DNA of 64,000 nucleotides from Anodontia alba. Taxonomy: Eukaryota > Mollusca > Bivalvia > Lucinida > Lucinidae. The notes below the pieces were generated by a model. The model was given only the letters and a program-made list of their open reading frames with translations. It had not been told where the DNA came from and made no database searches. The DNA is taken from assembly GCA_964016985.1 (NCBI GenBank), contig OZ024825.1:34192057-34256056 (forward strand). Direction: 5' to 3'. This document shows positions 1 to 9,657 of the stretch, one piece after another. Positions within the stretch are counted from its first letter, which is position 1. Each line of letters begins with the position of its first letter. Made by a program: the position numbers and the translations under genes.

Positions 1-98
1 ACATTTTGCATGGTATAGACTATGTCGGTGATGGATTGAATGTTGTGTTGCTTTGCATGGCTTTCTAATGCTTAATATTTCACTCACCATAATGACAT

Positions 99-291
99 CA
101 TAGCTTCAGATAAGAGGGAGTAGCCACCTAAGATATTTCTTATTTCTTCATAAAAACATATGTTGTGGGTACTCATTAAAAGTGCCTCGCTGAGGCACTT
201 TTAATGAGTACCCACAACATATATTTTTATGGTGAAATAAGAAAAATACTAGTACTTTATGGATTGAAAATGTGCTTTATTTGGAGCTATG
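99..291. mobile_element. MITE-A (GTACTC-hairpin element), near complete
   Basis: The ends CATAGCTTCAGATAA (99-113) and TTATTTGGAGCTATG (277-291) are near-perfect inverted repeats. Inside is a long fold-back centred near 194, with arms reading GTGGGTACTCATTAAAAGTG and its complement. ATATTTCTTATTTC and GAAATAAGAAAAATA flank the core. No transposase is present, so this is a non-autonomous element. The same ends recur at 11055-11617, 41772-41906 and 57446-57634. Confidence 0.8.
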
Positions 292-437
292 GACATTCTT
301 GTTCACCCCTCTTTAATATCTGAATGTTGAAGGCACAAACACTAAAACGCCAGCTACCAGAAGAACAGTACATAATAACTTAAAATCATTTCTAACAGAT
401 ATTTATTGATATGATCCATGTCTCGCATAACCTTTCT

Positions 438-543
438 CAATCTGTATACAGTAACTGTCATAAAATTTTGCACACAATGGCGTATGCAAACAATCTGTAT
501 ACAGTAACTGTCATAAAATTTTGCACACAATGGGATATGCAAA
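438..543. repeat. 53 bp direct tandem duplication
   Basis: Two adjacent nearly identical 53 bp units (438-490 and 491-543), each beginning CAATCTGTATACAGTAACTG and differing at a couple of bases near the end. No function is evident. The duplication creates a short repetitive open frame on the minus strand that should not be read as a gene. Confidence 0.9.
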
Positions 544-691
544 CAATGCAGGGCCAGATCTTCTGCTCTTGAAGGACACCAAGCATATCTGCCAACTCTC
601 GTGATTCAAACCCTTAGGACTTTTACTGTGGTGAATAGCATAACATATTTACCCCAAATATTTTGGACAGACAGCTTATTATGGAAACACT

Positions 692-900
692 TTAACGCTT
701 AGCACTCTGGGTAAATTTTTCAGCAGACGAGGTGTTGAAATATTCTTCTTATTTTTACCAGAAAACAGGTTTTGATATTTCATGCAAATTGTCTTGGAGA
801 CAATTTGCATGAAATGTTGGATCCTGTTTTCTGGGAAAAATAAGAAAAATATCACCAGTTTGTCATTTGCTGAATTAGTCCAGAGAGTATTAATGGTTAA
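692..900. mobile_element. MITE-B, TTAA-flanked hairpin element
   Basis: TTAA bounds the element at 692-695 and 897-900. The outer arms resemble TTAACGCTTAGCACTCTGG and its complement. The core is a fold-back of CCAGAAAACAGG, ATATTTCATGCAAATTGTCT and complements, with TTCTTATTTTT and AAAAATAAGAAAAATAT on either side. TTAA targets are typical of piggyBac-type MITEs; that assignment is inference. Confidence 0.75.
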
Positions 901-1003
901 ATAGATCTATTCAAGTTTTAGGCTAAACATGAAGTTACCTATTCTGAGCAATATCAATACTGAAACTGAAAATTCTTGCCTGCTTTTTAACCATAAGCAT
1001 TCT

Positions 1004-1230
1004 GGGCCCAGTTGTTCAAAGCATCTTTAGCTTAACGATCTTGTTAGCAGTCAAAATGTTAACTGTTCTAGTAAGTACAGTATATAATTCACAACTATTT
1101 TTGCTGAAAAAATGTGCAAAAGCTACTCACATTTTTCAGCAAAAATATTAGCATATATGCCATATTTGATGATCAAAGTTTTAACGATATGTTAACTACC
1201 GACATCGTTACGTTTTGAACAACTAGGCCC
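1004..1230. mobile_element. MITE-E, GGGCCCAGTTGTTCAAA inverted-repeat element
   Basis: The termini GGGCCCAGTTGTTCAAAG (1004) and TTTTGAACAACTAGGCCC (ending 1230) are inverted repeats. The interior holds a palindrome made of TTTTTGCTGAAAAAATGTG and AAAAGCTACTCACATTTTTC. Copies with the same ends lie at 8903-9146 and 63731-63976. The superfamily was not determined. Confidence 0.8.
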
Positions 1231-1235
1231 TGAAT

Positions 1236-1456
1236 TTAATTGCAAATAAAGCATGCTTGGTAAAATTCTCAGCAGACACAATTTGATTTTGATTTATTAT
1301 TTCATATTTTTCTAAGAAAATAGTTGACATTTCATACAAATTTACTCCATATGAGACATTATGTATGAACTTTCATCCAACCTTATTTTCTGGGAAAAAA
1401 TGAAAAAATATTGATTTGTCATCCACTGAATTTGTCCAAAGAGTACTAAAGATTAA
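1236..1456. mobile_element. MITE-B, diverged copy
   Basis: TTAA occurs at 1236-1239 and 1453-1456. The interior has the B-type arms (CAGCAGACACAATTTG on the left, TTTGTCATCCACTGAATT on the right) and a core based on GACATTTCATACAAATT and its complement. It starts within a few bases of the MITE-E right end, so the two insertions are back to back. Confidence 0.65.
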
Positions 1457-1934
1457 ATATAAACAGAAATGTACCAGTAGTTCCTATTTTTGGCATAAAA
1501 TAGGGCTTGTGGCTTGGCATTCGGTTCATTGGTTTCCTCCTTTGGAGACAAATAGCATGAAATATTGAGTCCTGTGTCTTGTGAGGGAGGACGGAATGAG
1601 GGTGGGGGAATCCTTAAAGGGGAGGCAACCATGTCAAAATGTTTTTACCTCCCTTCTGATAAAAGAGTCTACTCCAGAAGAAAAGGTTTTTGACTCAGCA
1701 GCTTGGTGTTCAAGAAAGCAAACAGAAAATCGTAAGTTATATCACATGTAGAAAAAATGGCATGATACCTACCAACTGTATCCATTACCCATAATGTCTG
1801 CTAATGTTGCCTGTAGCAGCATACAGACCAACCACTTTACCTGTTCATTTGACCTTTGGATGGGCTGACTGATTAGATCTTCGCTATCCACATATGCAGT
1901 GTAGACCCATTTTCCCCATGGCACTGCTCATATA

Positions 1935-2138
1935 CTGTATTTACCCTTCGTATTGGAACACCTTAACTTCTTGTCCTGACATTTGAAAAAGTCAATTTAA
2001 CAACCTATGTGTCTAAAATATTGCTGGATGAGTGGCAAACAGTGTAGACCCTGATCAGATGCCACATTCTGTGGCATCTGATCTTGGTCTACACTGTTTG
2101 CTCAGGCCTGACAGTCCCAATACTTAGGGTTAGTGCAG
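1935..2138. mobile_element. MITE-D1, TA-flanked GTAGACC-hairpin element
   Basis: TA dinucleotides (1933-1934, 2139-2140) flank the inverted ends CTGTATTTACCC and GGGTTAGTGCAG. The centre is a strong palindrome: GGCAAACAGTGTAGACCCTG, GATCAGATGCC and complements ending near 2100. TA target duplication suggests a Tc1/mariner-type MITE. The same core occurs in families D2-D4 with different ends. Confidence 0.75.
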
Positions 2139-2400
2139 TAGAAATATTTTCCAAGGCAACAAATGCTATCCATGAAAGTAATGAATAGCTTCTTCACATG
2201 AAAGGGAGGACTTGGGTACCCTATCAAATTTTGCATTTGGCATATCATGATAACTATTAAAATGTCAAGGCAAAGAAATGAGTCAGTTTGGTTGATCAGC
2301 ACCAACTGTTAAAATTTTGAAACACTTATTTCTAACTGGATTTTGAAAAAAAAAGGGAAAGTTGACTAAAGTCTATAACAGTTGCCTATCAGAGCTAATT

Positions 2401-2518
2401 ATACCCACCACAAACTGTATTTGTGGGGGGATATACTATTTTCAAATTTTCCGTCAGTCTATTACCGTTTGGTTTCCGAGTGGGGGGTATCTAATAAGCA
2501 CTGCTTATTGAAATTTCT
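2401..2518 (+). mobile_element. Short Helitron-like element (HINE family 5)
   Basis: It starts with a hairpin (ACCCACCACAAA ... TTTGTGGGGGG) and ends with GGGGGTATCTAATAAGCA followed by the hairpin AATAAGCACTGCTTATT at 2493-2509. A second copy with the same start and end lies at 30327-30521 and terminates in CTTCTTG before TT. The layout (5' hairpin, 3' stem-loop, no coding) matches the other Helitron-like families in the window. Class assignment is inference. Confidence 0.55.
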
Positions 2519-2825
2519 CCTTATAATACCTAAATGACTGATTTTCTGTGAGACGTGGTCTCACTTAGTGAGATAGTGCATGGCATTGACCAGGATAAGT
2601 GTGTGAGTATGAGGTCACATATCAGGTTATTTTGGCAATAGTTCTTTGGTAGCAGGAAGCATACATATTCAATTTACCTGGCATTTTCTGCTGAATTTCA
2701 TATACAACAAGTGAGATCTTTATCAATTTTTTTTTTCTCTGTAAAGAAATTGAGACAAATAGATACACATGGAGACTTTGCCAGCATTTTACAAAGGGAG
2801 ACAATTTAACAGACAGGAGTTTGCT

Positions 2826-2950
2826 TCTCTTGTTTTACGGTCCTTACAAAAATAGGGGCTACTATGAAAGGATAGAAATTGCTCCCAGTAGGAGCAAATT
2901 CTTTCCTTTAAAAGTAGCCCCTTAACCCAAGGGGAAGGGAGGTAAACATT
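2826..2950. mobile_element. MITE-F-like fold-back (GGGGCTACT arms)
   Basis: The inverted arms TAGGGGCTACTATGAAAGGA and TCCTTTAAAAGTAGCCCC surround a small palindrome (GCTCCCAGTAGGAGC). GGGAGGTAAA follows on the right. Related fold-backs occur at 54774-54906 and 59499-59675. Confidence 0.6.
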
Positions 2951-3108
2951 TCCATATCAGAGTTATTTCCTTTGAAGGTGTATCCATTACCCTTCATTTC
3001 ATTCAGTCTCATTTGTGGACATTTTACATGAAATGTCAAGTCTTGTTTTCAGGAAAATCATTAAAAAGACATTTAAAATTATGATGATTGTCTACAGCAT
3101 GATAACAA

Positions 3109-3335
3109 TTAACTCGTTGTAGTCTGGAGACCCCTAAAAGGATAATTGGCAAACAGTGCCAACCCAGATCAGATGCCGCAGAACACAGTGTCTGATCAGG
3201 GTCTCCACTGTTTGCAAATAGTTTAGCCATTTTTCTCTAGGAATATCTAAATGTCATAGCCAGATGTACCTAAAGTTGAAATTGGACTTCCAATATATAA
3301 TGTGGGAAGAGTCTATTCAGTCTGCAATAGGTTAA
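3109..3335. mobile_element. MITE-D4, TTAA-flanked, GTAGACC-type core
   Basis: TTAA at 3109-3112 and 3332-3335 bounds the element. The left arm reads ACTCGTTGTAGTCTGGAG and the right arm AGTCTGCAATAGGTTAA. The core is TTGGCAAACAGTGCCAACCC, GATCAGATGCC and complements ending TCCACTGTTTGCAAATAG. Other copies lie at 7716-7946 and, reversed, at 50314-50542. Confidence 0.75.
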
Positions 3336-3535
3336 TAAAGGTAGCAGAGCCATGGTAGCTATGCCTTCAACAAAATAGAATTACTAATAACCCCATCTAT
3401 ATGCTAGTATAACAATTTGCTTCTATGTATCTTCCTTTTCTTAGCATTGTCCAGTTACACAGGTCATCAGCGAATCAAAGGAATAACATCCTTAAGGTTA
3501 AGGCATGATTTTTCTAGGCAAAATAAAGAAGCATT

Positions 3536-3706
3536 TGGGTGACTAAGGGATTAGTGCTCTGTTTTTGGATGCGAGGTCCTGAGTTCAAATCCAACTGGAG
3601 GCGGACTTCCAACTCATGACTGTCCAGAGCTCTACATTGTCAAGATATGACTTAAATAATGTTGAAAGTGACAATAAATACTGAATGCTCATCATCATCA
3701 TCATCA
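3536..3706 (+). mobile_element. tRNA-derived SINE, family S2 (diverged)
   Basis: The tRNA-like head has a box A-like stretch (AAGGGATTAGTGCTC) and a box B-like stretch (GAGTTCAAATCC). The S2 body follows (CATGACTGT, AAGATATGACTTAAATAATG, TTGAAAG), ending in (ATC)n at about 3690-3706. S2 copies also occur at 4357, 8567, 40901 and 62479. Confidence 0.65.
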
Positions 3707-4103
3707 AGCAAAAAGGAAATTATACAGCCAGTGGGTCAAGTGACTTGAATTGGTTGGTGGTTCCATGCTAGAAATTTTTTGTAATCTGTGTTATCTGATA
3801 CAAATTCAGGGTCCCAGATAAAATGATTATTCCTAAGATCATTTTCATTATTTTTGCACAAAATCATATGTTGAAAGTACTCATTAGGGTTTCTGAAGTG
3901 GACTTTTCCATAGTTGAATTCGGACACAACCACTGTTGCACATAGATGTGCTAGTCACAAGTCAAAAGCTGAATGGCAAATAGTGTAGAGCCTGATGAAA
4001 AGGCTCAGTACTAGCAATCTCATCAGGTTCTACACTGCTTGCAAAAATATTTGTTGTGGTTTGTGGAGTTGAAAGAGTTTAATCATTCACATATGCAGTA
4101 ATA

Positions 4104-4317
4104 TTAACCCTGGTCCTGCTTAACCCAGATATGCCCTGCCTTTGCAAACAGTGTAGATTCAGATCAGTTGGCTTCTGAAGAAGCCAACTGATCTGGTTCT
4201 GCACTGTTTGTCATTCAGTATGTGAATTTGTATCAACAACCTCGATCAAGTAATCTGATTGGCTGACAATTAGAAGTGGGCATGGCATCTTAATTTATTC
4301 AGCATGACAAGGGTTAA
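4104..4317. mobile_element. MITE-D3, complete, TTAA on both sides
   Basis: TTAA (4104-4107 and 4314-4317) flanks inverted ends of the type CCCTGGTCCTGCT / AGCATGACAAGGG. The core is a near-perfect palindrome containing GATCAGTTGGCTTCTGAAGA with AACAGTGTAG arms. The family also occurs at 50644, 52255, 56041 and 63350, and a partial copy at 29530. Confidence 0.8.
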
Positions 4318-4356
4318 CGGTTTAAAGGTACCTTGTTTTATTCGTCACAGCTCAGA

Positions 4357-4526
4357 GAAGCATCAGCCTAGTGGTTAGCGCTCCCCTAAACTGTGGCTGA
4401 TGAAGGTGTAATTTGGCTCATGAGTGCACAGCTCTTCACTGGAAAGAACCTTTCATTATCACCCTTTTGTTGTCTCCATCTGACTAAACTACTGTTGAAA
4501 GGGCTGTAAAACACCAAATAATCATA
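4357..4526 (+). mobile_element. tRNA-derived SINE, family S2
   Basis: The head has a clear box A-like motif (CCTAGTGGTTAGCGCTCC). The body has TTTCATTATCACCCTTTTGT, and the tail TTGAAAGGGCTGTAAAACACC is shared with the copies at 40901-41095 and 62479-62661. Box B is degraded. Age and activity cannot be judged from one copy. Confidence 0.7.
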
Positions 4527-4992
4527 ACTCTGAGGTCAATGTATTTGTGATAGTGTGATTGTCATATTTTGCATGGCAGTGCATTCTAATTTACTTGAAA
4601 TTAATATTTTTTTTTTATAATTTAGTTTCCTCTCTGCTAGTATAAATGTGCATATGTAGTCATTTTGTAACCATAGGAATTTTAAAAGTATCGTTTGAAA
4701 ATTATGTTTAGTGTGCTTTGGTTTTGACTACTGACTGCATGACCATGCTAAAATAAGTTACGCTGTAAGAAAGTTTATTATCAAGGGGTCCTGATAAGGT
4801 CAGTGGTTCAGATTAGAGGGCTAGGCAAATATCTTTTTCTTATTTTTCCACAAATGTATACCCCGAGGTATTACCATAATATGATCTACAATGTGAGAAA
4901 ATGTACCATCTGACATGCGCCAACGGAAGACTCAAATCAGCCTGCGCATCTGTGCAGTCTGATCAGAGTCTTTGTTGTCCACATGAAGAAAG

Positions 4993-5216
4993 ACATTCTT
5001 TCGTGGAGATTGATCATGAAATATTTTCTACGGTCATTCTCTCCCTTCCGCTGATTCAAGAAGGGCAGTTGTCAGTTTCTGGCGAAAGAATGTGCACAAT
5101 ACTGGTTAACCGCTTAGAGGACTAAGCCTGCCCAGTAAACGTGTGGTTAGGTAAACTGACCGCACTCGACATGACCCATTGGGTTGACTGGGCCGTAAAA
5201 CCTCAACACAAACAAA
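4993..5216 (+). mobile_element. 5'-truncated SINE family S1 with 12 bp target duplication
   Basis: It contains only the conserved middle domain and tail of the S1 family (from TTCTTTCGTGGAGATTGATC through CTAAGCCTGCCC to AACACAAACAAAA), without the tRNA head. ACATGAAGAAAG is present on both sides (4981-4992 and 5217-5228), a target-site duplication. This shows a 5'-truncated LINE-mobilised insertion. The short open frame across it is not a gene. Confidence 0.85.
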
Positions 5217-5382
5217 ACATGAAGAAAGTTGCATCCTTAGCTATCCAAAATGCACCCAGGGAAGATTCTGATCAGACTGCATGAATGCACAGACTGATCT
5301 GAAACTTCCCTGGGCATACATGTCCGAAGGTACGTCTTCTGACGTTGGGGCTCCTGTTTACCCGAAGTATTAGGATACCTTA

Positions 5383-5598
5383 CGGTATTTACCCGAAGTA
5401 TACGGACACCTCAACTCCTTACCATACTTGTTCTGAAATTTGTACAAGTACAATTTACTACCCGATGTTGTGTCTAAAAATTACTGGATGAGTGGCAAAC
5501 ATTGTAGACCTTGATGAGACGCTGCATTCTGCAGCGTCTCATCTGGGTCTACACTTTTTACTCAGGCCTGTCTGTCCGAATACATAGGGTAAATACAG
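5383..5598. mobile_element. MITE-D1, TA-flanked
   Basis: TA (5381-5382, 5599-5600) flanks inverted ends CGGTATTTACCCGAAGTAT and ATACATAGGGTAAATACAG. The core palindrome GACGCTGCATTCTGCAGCGTC lies between GTAGACC-type arms. It is one of the cleanest D1 copies. Confidence 0.8.
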
Positions 5599-5600
5599 TA

Positions 5601-5778
5601 ACTTCTTACAATACTCGTCCTAAAAGTTCATTTTACTACCTGGCAGTATTGTTTAAATTCTGCTGGATGAGTAACAAATGGTTTAGACTCTGATCAGATA
5701 CTGCATTGTATGGTGTCTGATCTGAGTCTACACTGTTTGCTCAGGTCTGTCCATCCAGATACTTAGGGTAAATGTGAT
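5601..5778. mobile_element. MITE-D1, left end missing
   Basis: It follows directly on the previous D1 copy. The left inverted end is absent, but the rest is recognisable: CTGGATGAGTAACAAATGG, a GATCAGATAC/GTGTCTGATC core, CTACACTGTTTGCTCAGG and ATACTTAGGGTAAATG at the right end. Two head-to-tail D1 copies share one boundary. Confidence 0.7.
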
Positions 5779-6176
5779 ATCATATTGTCTAGGATTAGAA
5801 ATCTGATCGAGAAGTATTTGTGGATTAGAAATGTTTTTAGCTGTTATGTAACAAAAATTAAAAGAATGTACGTGTATGTCAGTGTTTGGCTTATTGTTGA
5901 GATAATAATGAGTGTGGATGTATACAGCATGTTATGCCAAGCTGACAGCATAATAGTGCAGTGTTTAAGTAGTTAGTCTTTAATATCTGATTGGAGTGCT
6001 GCTGGTGCTGTGAGCAGCTTATTCAAATAAATATGCCCTCATTTTCTCCATAAACACTTACCCAAGAACCCACCTACCCATACTTATACATGCACATGCA
6101 AAAAAAGAAAAAAGAAAACAAAACAAAAAAAAACAACAACAACAAAAAAAAACAAAACAACATCAACCAACATATA

Positions 6177-6599
6177 CCATATTTCGAGGGTTGAGCGCAA
6201 GACTATAGTAACTCAAACATATTTTTGAAACCCTTGTTTAGGGGCAACTTGGACCCCTTTGTAAACAATGCAAATTTAGGTGCCATTGCTCATACGAGCA
6301 ATGGCACCTAAATTTTCATTGTTTACAGAAAGAAATGTTGTAATCTTCATAACGCCTTCATGGTGAGGAGATTAGGTTTGGGGAAAAACAACCATCTGAC
6401 TTACGCTAGTCTTGCGCTCAACCCTCGATTTACCCAAAGTACTCGGCTATACAAGCCTGAGCAAACAGTACAGACCCAGATCAAATGCTGCAGTGATATC
6501 TGATCGGAGTTTGCCACATATCCAGTAGGTAGTGAAGTGGACTTTTTAAAAATTAAAGAAAAGTACCTGTAGGTGTTTGAATATTTAGAGAAATTACGG
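6177..6599. mobile_element. MITE-D1 interrupted by a second MITE
   Basis: TA (6175-6176, 6600-6601) flanks a D1 element: CCAT, then the insertion at 6185-6427 and its target copy, then ACCCAAAGTACTCGGC, the GTAGACC-type core, and the right end AAATTACGG. Removing the insertion and one ATTT restores the D1 terminus CCATATTTACCC, as seen intact at 58866. Confidence 0.8.
6185..6427. mobile_element. 243 bp MITE with >20 bp perfect TIRs and ATTT target duplication
   Basis: The termini CGAGGGTTGAGCGCAAGAC and GTCTTGCGCTCAACCCTCG are perfect inverted repeats that extend two bases further inward. ATTT precedes (6181-6184) and follows (6428-6431). The centre is another long palindrome of about 60 bp (arms AAATTTAGGTGCCATTGCTC and complement). 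No transposase is present. The superfamily is not assigned. Confidence 0.85.
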
Positions 6600-6619
6600 T
6601 ATGCTTTTGAGTCTGATTA

Positions 6620-6820
6620 CAGTTAATGTCCTAAATTGTGTAGACCAAAGTATCTGACAAAATGGCATATGCATACAGTGCAGACCAAGATCAGACTGCT
6701 GATCAGTCTACACTCTTTATCATTCCACAATGTATTTAAAAAAAAAGAAAAAGCATAAAAAGCAAAATGTATGAAAAAAAAGTAAAGAATAAAATGTTCA
6801 AAAGTTTAGGACATTTACCG
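6620..6820. mobile_element. MITE-D2, diverged
   Basis: It begins after TA with CAGTTAATGTCCTAAA and ends TTTAGGACATTTACCG. The interior has TATCTGACAAAATGGCATA and a shortened GTAGACC-type core (TGCAGACCAAGATCAGACTG). Clearer copies lie at 9985-10200 and 62934-63111. Confidence 0.65.
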
Positions 6821-7450
6821 ACTTTGGGTAAATATAGTATTACCCATCCTGTTGGACTTGATATGCTACATGGCCTTATTTTGAAAAAACTGGAATTTTG
6901 AACACCCCATTTTCTTGGGGGGTGGTACCAAAATTATTATTTTTGGTGGAGAAATAAGAATAAAAAAATCTGTATATCCCGCTTATTTAGAGCTATGTCT
7001 GGACCATTGAAAACAATGCTTGGGCATCTCACTAGAATCATCATGGAGGCAATTCTAATAGCTGCCACAACATGTCATATTTACTCAAAGTATTTGGCTA
7101 GACAGGCCTGGGCAAAAGTGTAGATCCTGATCAGATTCTGCAGAATGCATGGTTGTGTTGTTTGTTATTTCCTGCATCCTTGTGAGTTTTTATATCATTG
7201 TTGCTAGTGAGGTTAGCAAAAACTAATTTATTGATGCATATAAAGGAAGTATTCAGAAACAATAATAGTTTTATATTAGGACAGTCCTTAGACATGTTTT
7301 GTTATTTTATATCATAAAATAAAAAAGATGTACTGTTTTCATCTTTTCATTTGACTTTTCTTGGAAGCCTTCAGTATTGATTTTGCTGATGTCAGCAGGT
7401 CAGTTATTGATTGCACTGAATGACTTTTTGACTTATTCATTCCTACACTA

Positions 7451-7645
7451 CCATAATTAACCTAAATATCAGGACGCCTTAACTACTTACCATGGTTCTC
7501 CTAAAATTTAAAATGAGTCTATTCTACTACCTGTAGATATGTCTAAAATATTGCTTAATGAGTGGCAAACAATGTAGATCCAGATCAGATGCAGCATCTG
7601 ATCTGGGTCTACATTGTTTGCACGGGCCTACTTATCCCAATAAAA
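7451..7645. mobile_element. MITE-D1, diverged
   Basis: The left end after TA reads CCATAATTAACCTAAATATC. The interior has TGGATGAGTGGC-like sequence and a perfect palindromic core around GATCAGATGCAGCATCTGATC. The right end is decayed (CCTACTTATCCCAATA). Confidence 0.65.
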
Positions 7646-7715
7646 ATTCAAAAAAGGACCTCACCACCATTTTTTAACCAAAAGTGTTTAAGCATTTTTG
7701 TTGCATAATTAATCC

Positions 7716-7946
7716 TTAACCCATTGTAGTCTGGAGACCCCTTAAACGGTTATTCAGCAAACAATGCACACCCAGATCAGATGCCACAGAATGCAGCATC
7801 TGATCTGGGTCTCCACTGTTTGCAAATAGTTCAACCATTTTTTTCTTGGAATATTTAAATCACATAGCCTGACATATCTAAAATAGAAATTAGAATCTTC
7901 CAATATATATAGTTTGGTGGAATTCATTCAGTCTACAATGGGATAA
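7716..7946. mobile_element. MITE-D4
   Basis: TTAA at 7716-7719 is followed by CCCATTGTAGTCTGGAG. The core palindrome has GATCAGATGCCACAGAATGC arms, and the right end reads AGTCTACAATGGGATAA. The terminal TTAA on the right has mutated to ATAA and is also the left terminus of the next element (MITE-C). Confidence 0.7.
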
Positions 7947-8447
7947 AGTGCCAGTTACAAGTCTGCAGAAGACGTCATGAAAACATACCTATATAATTTT
8001 GACCCCCTTAAACCCCACTTTTATATAGTAAAACTGGGGTTTACGGGGGTATACATTATTTCTCTTATTTCTGCTCAAAAAACATAATTGTGGGTACTCG
8101 TTAGAACTGCCTCACAGAGGCAGTTCTAATGAGTACCCACAATTTATGTTTTGAGCAGAAATATGACAAATATCAGAATTTTTTATCTGAAAAATTGCCA
8201 TTTTTTTGGTGGTAAAATTTTCAGTGTATTTGAATAGGCGTGTTTTCGTAATGTAAAATTTATATTGTTTTTCAGAGAAAATAAAGTGACATTTCATGTT
8301 AAATTATCTGCCTAGCAAATGATTCGGCCTAGCAGATGATTCATATGAAATGTCAAGCCTTATTTTCTCTGAAAAATAACTGAAAAAAAAAAAAAAAAAA
8401 AAAAGACTTTCATCTCCTACAATTTTGCCTGGCGCTTCAAGGGTTGA
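7943..8447. mobile_element. MITE-C interrupted by MITE-A2
   Basis: The left arm (AAAGTGCCAGTTACAAG, GTCTGCAG) and right arm (GCCTGGCGCTTCAAGGGTTG) match the C family. The core arms are TTTTCAGAGAAAATAAAG and TATTTTCTCTGAAAAATA around a CATTTCATG palindrome. An A2 element (7976-8253) sits in the left arm. A poly(A) run at about 8381-8404 lies in the right arm. Confidence 0.65.
7976..8253. mobile_element. MITE-A2 (ends CATTACGAAAACACGCC), nested in MITE-C
   Basis: Its ends CATGAAAACATACCTAT and ATAGGCGTGTTTTCGTAATG form an imperfect inverted repeat. The core is the same GTGGGTACTCGTTAGAACTG fold-back seen in MITE-A, but the outer arms are unrelated to MITE-A. Other A2 copies: 9448-9648, 10230-10409, 57036-57314. 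Confidence 0.75.
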
Positions 8448-8566
8448 TGAGACAATTTGTCTTACTTATCTGAAATGTTAAACATTTTCACCAGTAATAT
8501 TGATGTTTTTGTTAAGCTTCAGTAAGCAGGTGTGATTGGGTAAAGTTTTCTGTTATTAATAGTCTA

Positions 8567-8815
8567 TTGAAGCATCTTCTTGGCCGAGCTGTTGGTTCTC
8601 CTTGCTTCAGATTATCAGCTGATAAGATCCCAGGTTCCAGTCTTACTGGACTGGGAATTCATCTCATTACTGTATGGTGCATCACTGCACACCCCCTTCA
8701 TTATCAAACTTCCATTGTTTCCATACAAGTGGCATATAAGCTTCTTATATGCACTTGCTCCATATAACTGACATACTGTTGAAAGAGACATAAAACTCAG
8801 AATCATCATTCATCA
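8567..8815 (+). mobile_element. tRNA-derived SINE, family S2 (diverged, enlarged)
   Basis: It keeps a box B-like CCCAGGTTCCAGTC, then ACTGTATGGTGCATCACTGC, TTCATTATCAAACTTCCATT and GTTGAAAGAGACATAAAAC, which match the S2 body. A short extra segment (about 8725-8760) is absent from the 40901 copy. Overlapping open frames on both strands here are repeat artefacts. Confidence 0.6.
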
Positions 8816-8902
8816 TTTCATGATCTAATGACTTTGCCCTTTTTTTTTCCAACCCTTGCAATTAACTCCATTTCTGATTAACTGTAACACCAACAAACAT
8901 CT

Positions 8903-9146
8903 GAGCCCAGTTGTTCAAAGCGCCATTAGCTTAATGAGCTTGTTAATGGCAAACTCTTTAACTGTTGTAGCTAAGTTTTTTTCAAATACATTGATATTTT
9001 TGCTGCAAAGATGTGAGTAGCTTTTGCAATGCAAAAGCTTCTCACATTTTTTTCAGCAAAAAATATCAATATATTTGCCATATGTCAAGATGGAAATTTT
9101 AATGTCCCATTAGCTAACAACCATTAAGTTTTGAACAACTGGGCCC
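8903..9146. mobile_element. MITE-E, complete
   Basis: The ends GAGCCCAGTTGTTCAAAG and TTTTGAACAACTGGGC are inverted repeats. The internal palindrome is AATGCAAAAGCTTCTCACAT with flanking TTGCTG/CAGCAA arms. It matches 1004-1230 along its length. Confidence 0.8.
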
Positions 9147-9297
9147 TGACATGCAGTACACTTTCTGCCAAGTATCGACTCAGACTGTGTGGTATGTTGC
9201 CTGCTATTTTGACTGGCTTTTTAGGGGTTAAATGTAGCATCAAATTTGGGGGCTAATGTACACAGTTTGGCAGTCTGTTAACATACTCTCAGAATTT

Positions 9298-9657
9298 CAT
9301 CTAGCTGCAGATAAGAGGAGTAGCCAGAAAAACAAAAAAAATTTTTTTTTTTTCAGCATGAAATGAGAAGCGTCTTGGTGAGGTGCTTCTGATGAGTACC
9401 CATGATATATGTTTTCATGGAGAAATAAGAAAAATATCAATCATTTTCATTACGAAAACACGCCTATATAATTTTGACCCCCTTAAACCTCACTTTTATA
9501 TAGTAAAACTGGGGTTACAGGGGTATACATTATTTTTCTTATTTTGCTAAAAAACATAGATTGCAGGTACTAGTTAAAACTGCCTCACTGAGGCAGTTCT
9601 AATGAGTACCCACAATCTATGTTTTGAGCAGAAATATGAAAAATATCAGGAGCTATG
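9298..9657. mobile_element. MITE-A joined to a 3'-truncated MITE-A2
   Basis: It begins with an A-type left end (CATCTAGCTGCAGATAAGAG) and an A-type core half, then an A2 left end at 9448 (CATTACGAAAACACGCC) and a complete A2 core. At 9648 the A2 sequence stops and the A-type right terminus GGAGCTATG follows directly. This is either an A2 insertion into A with a later deletion, or a recombinant at GAAAAATATCA, a stretch both families share. Confidence 0.65.
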
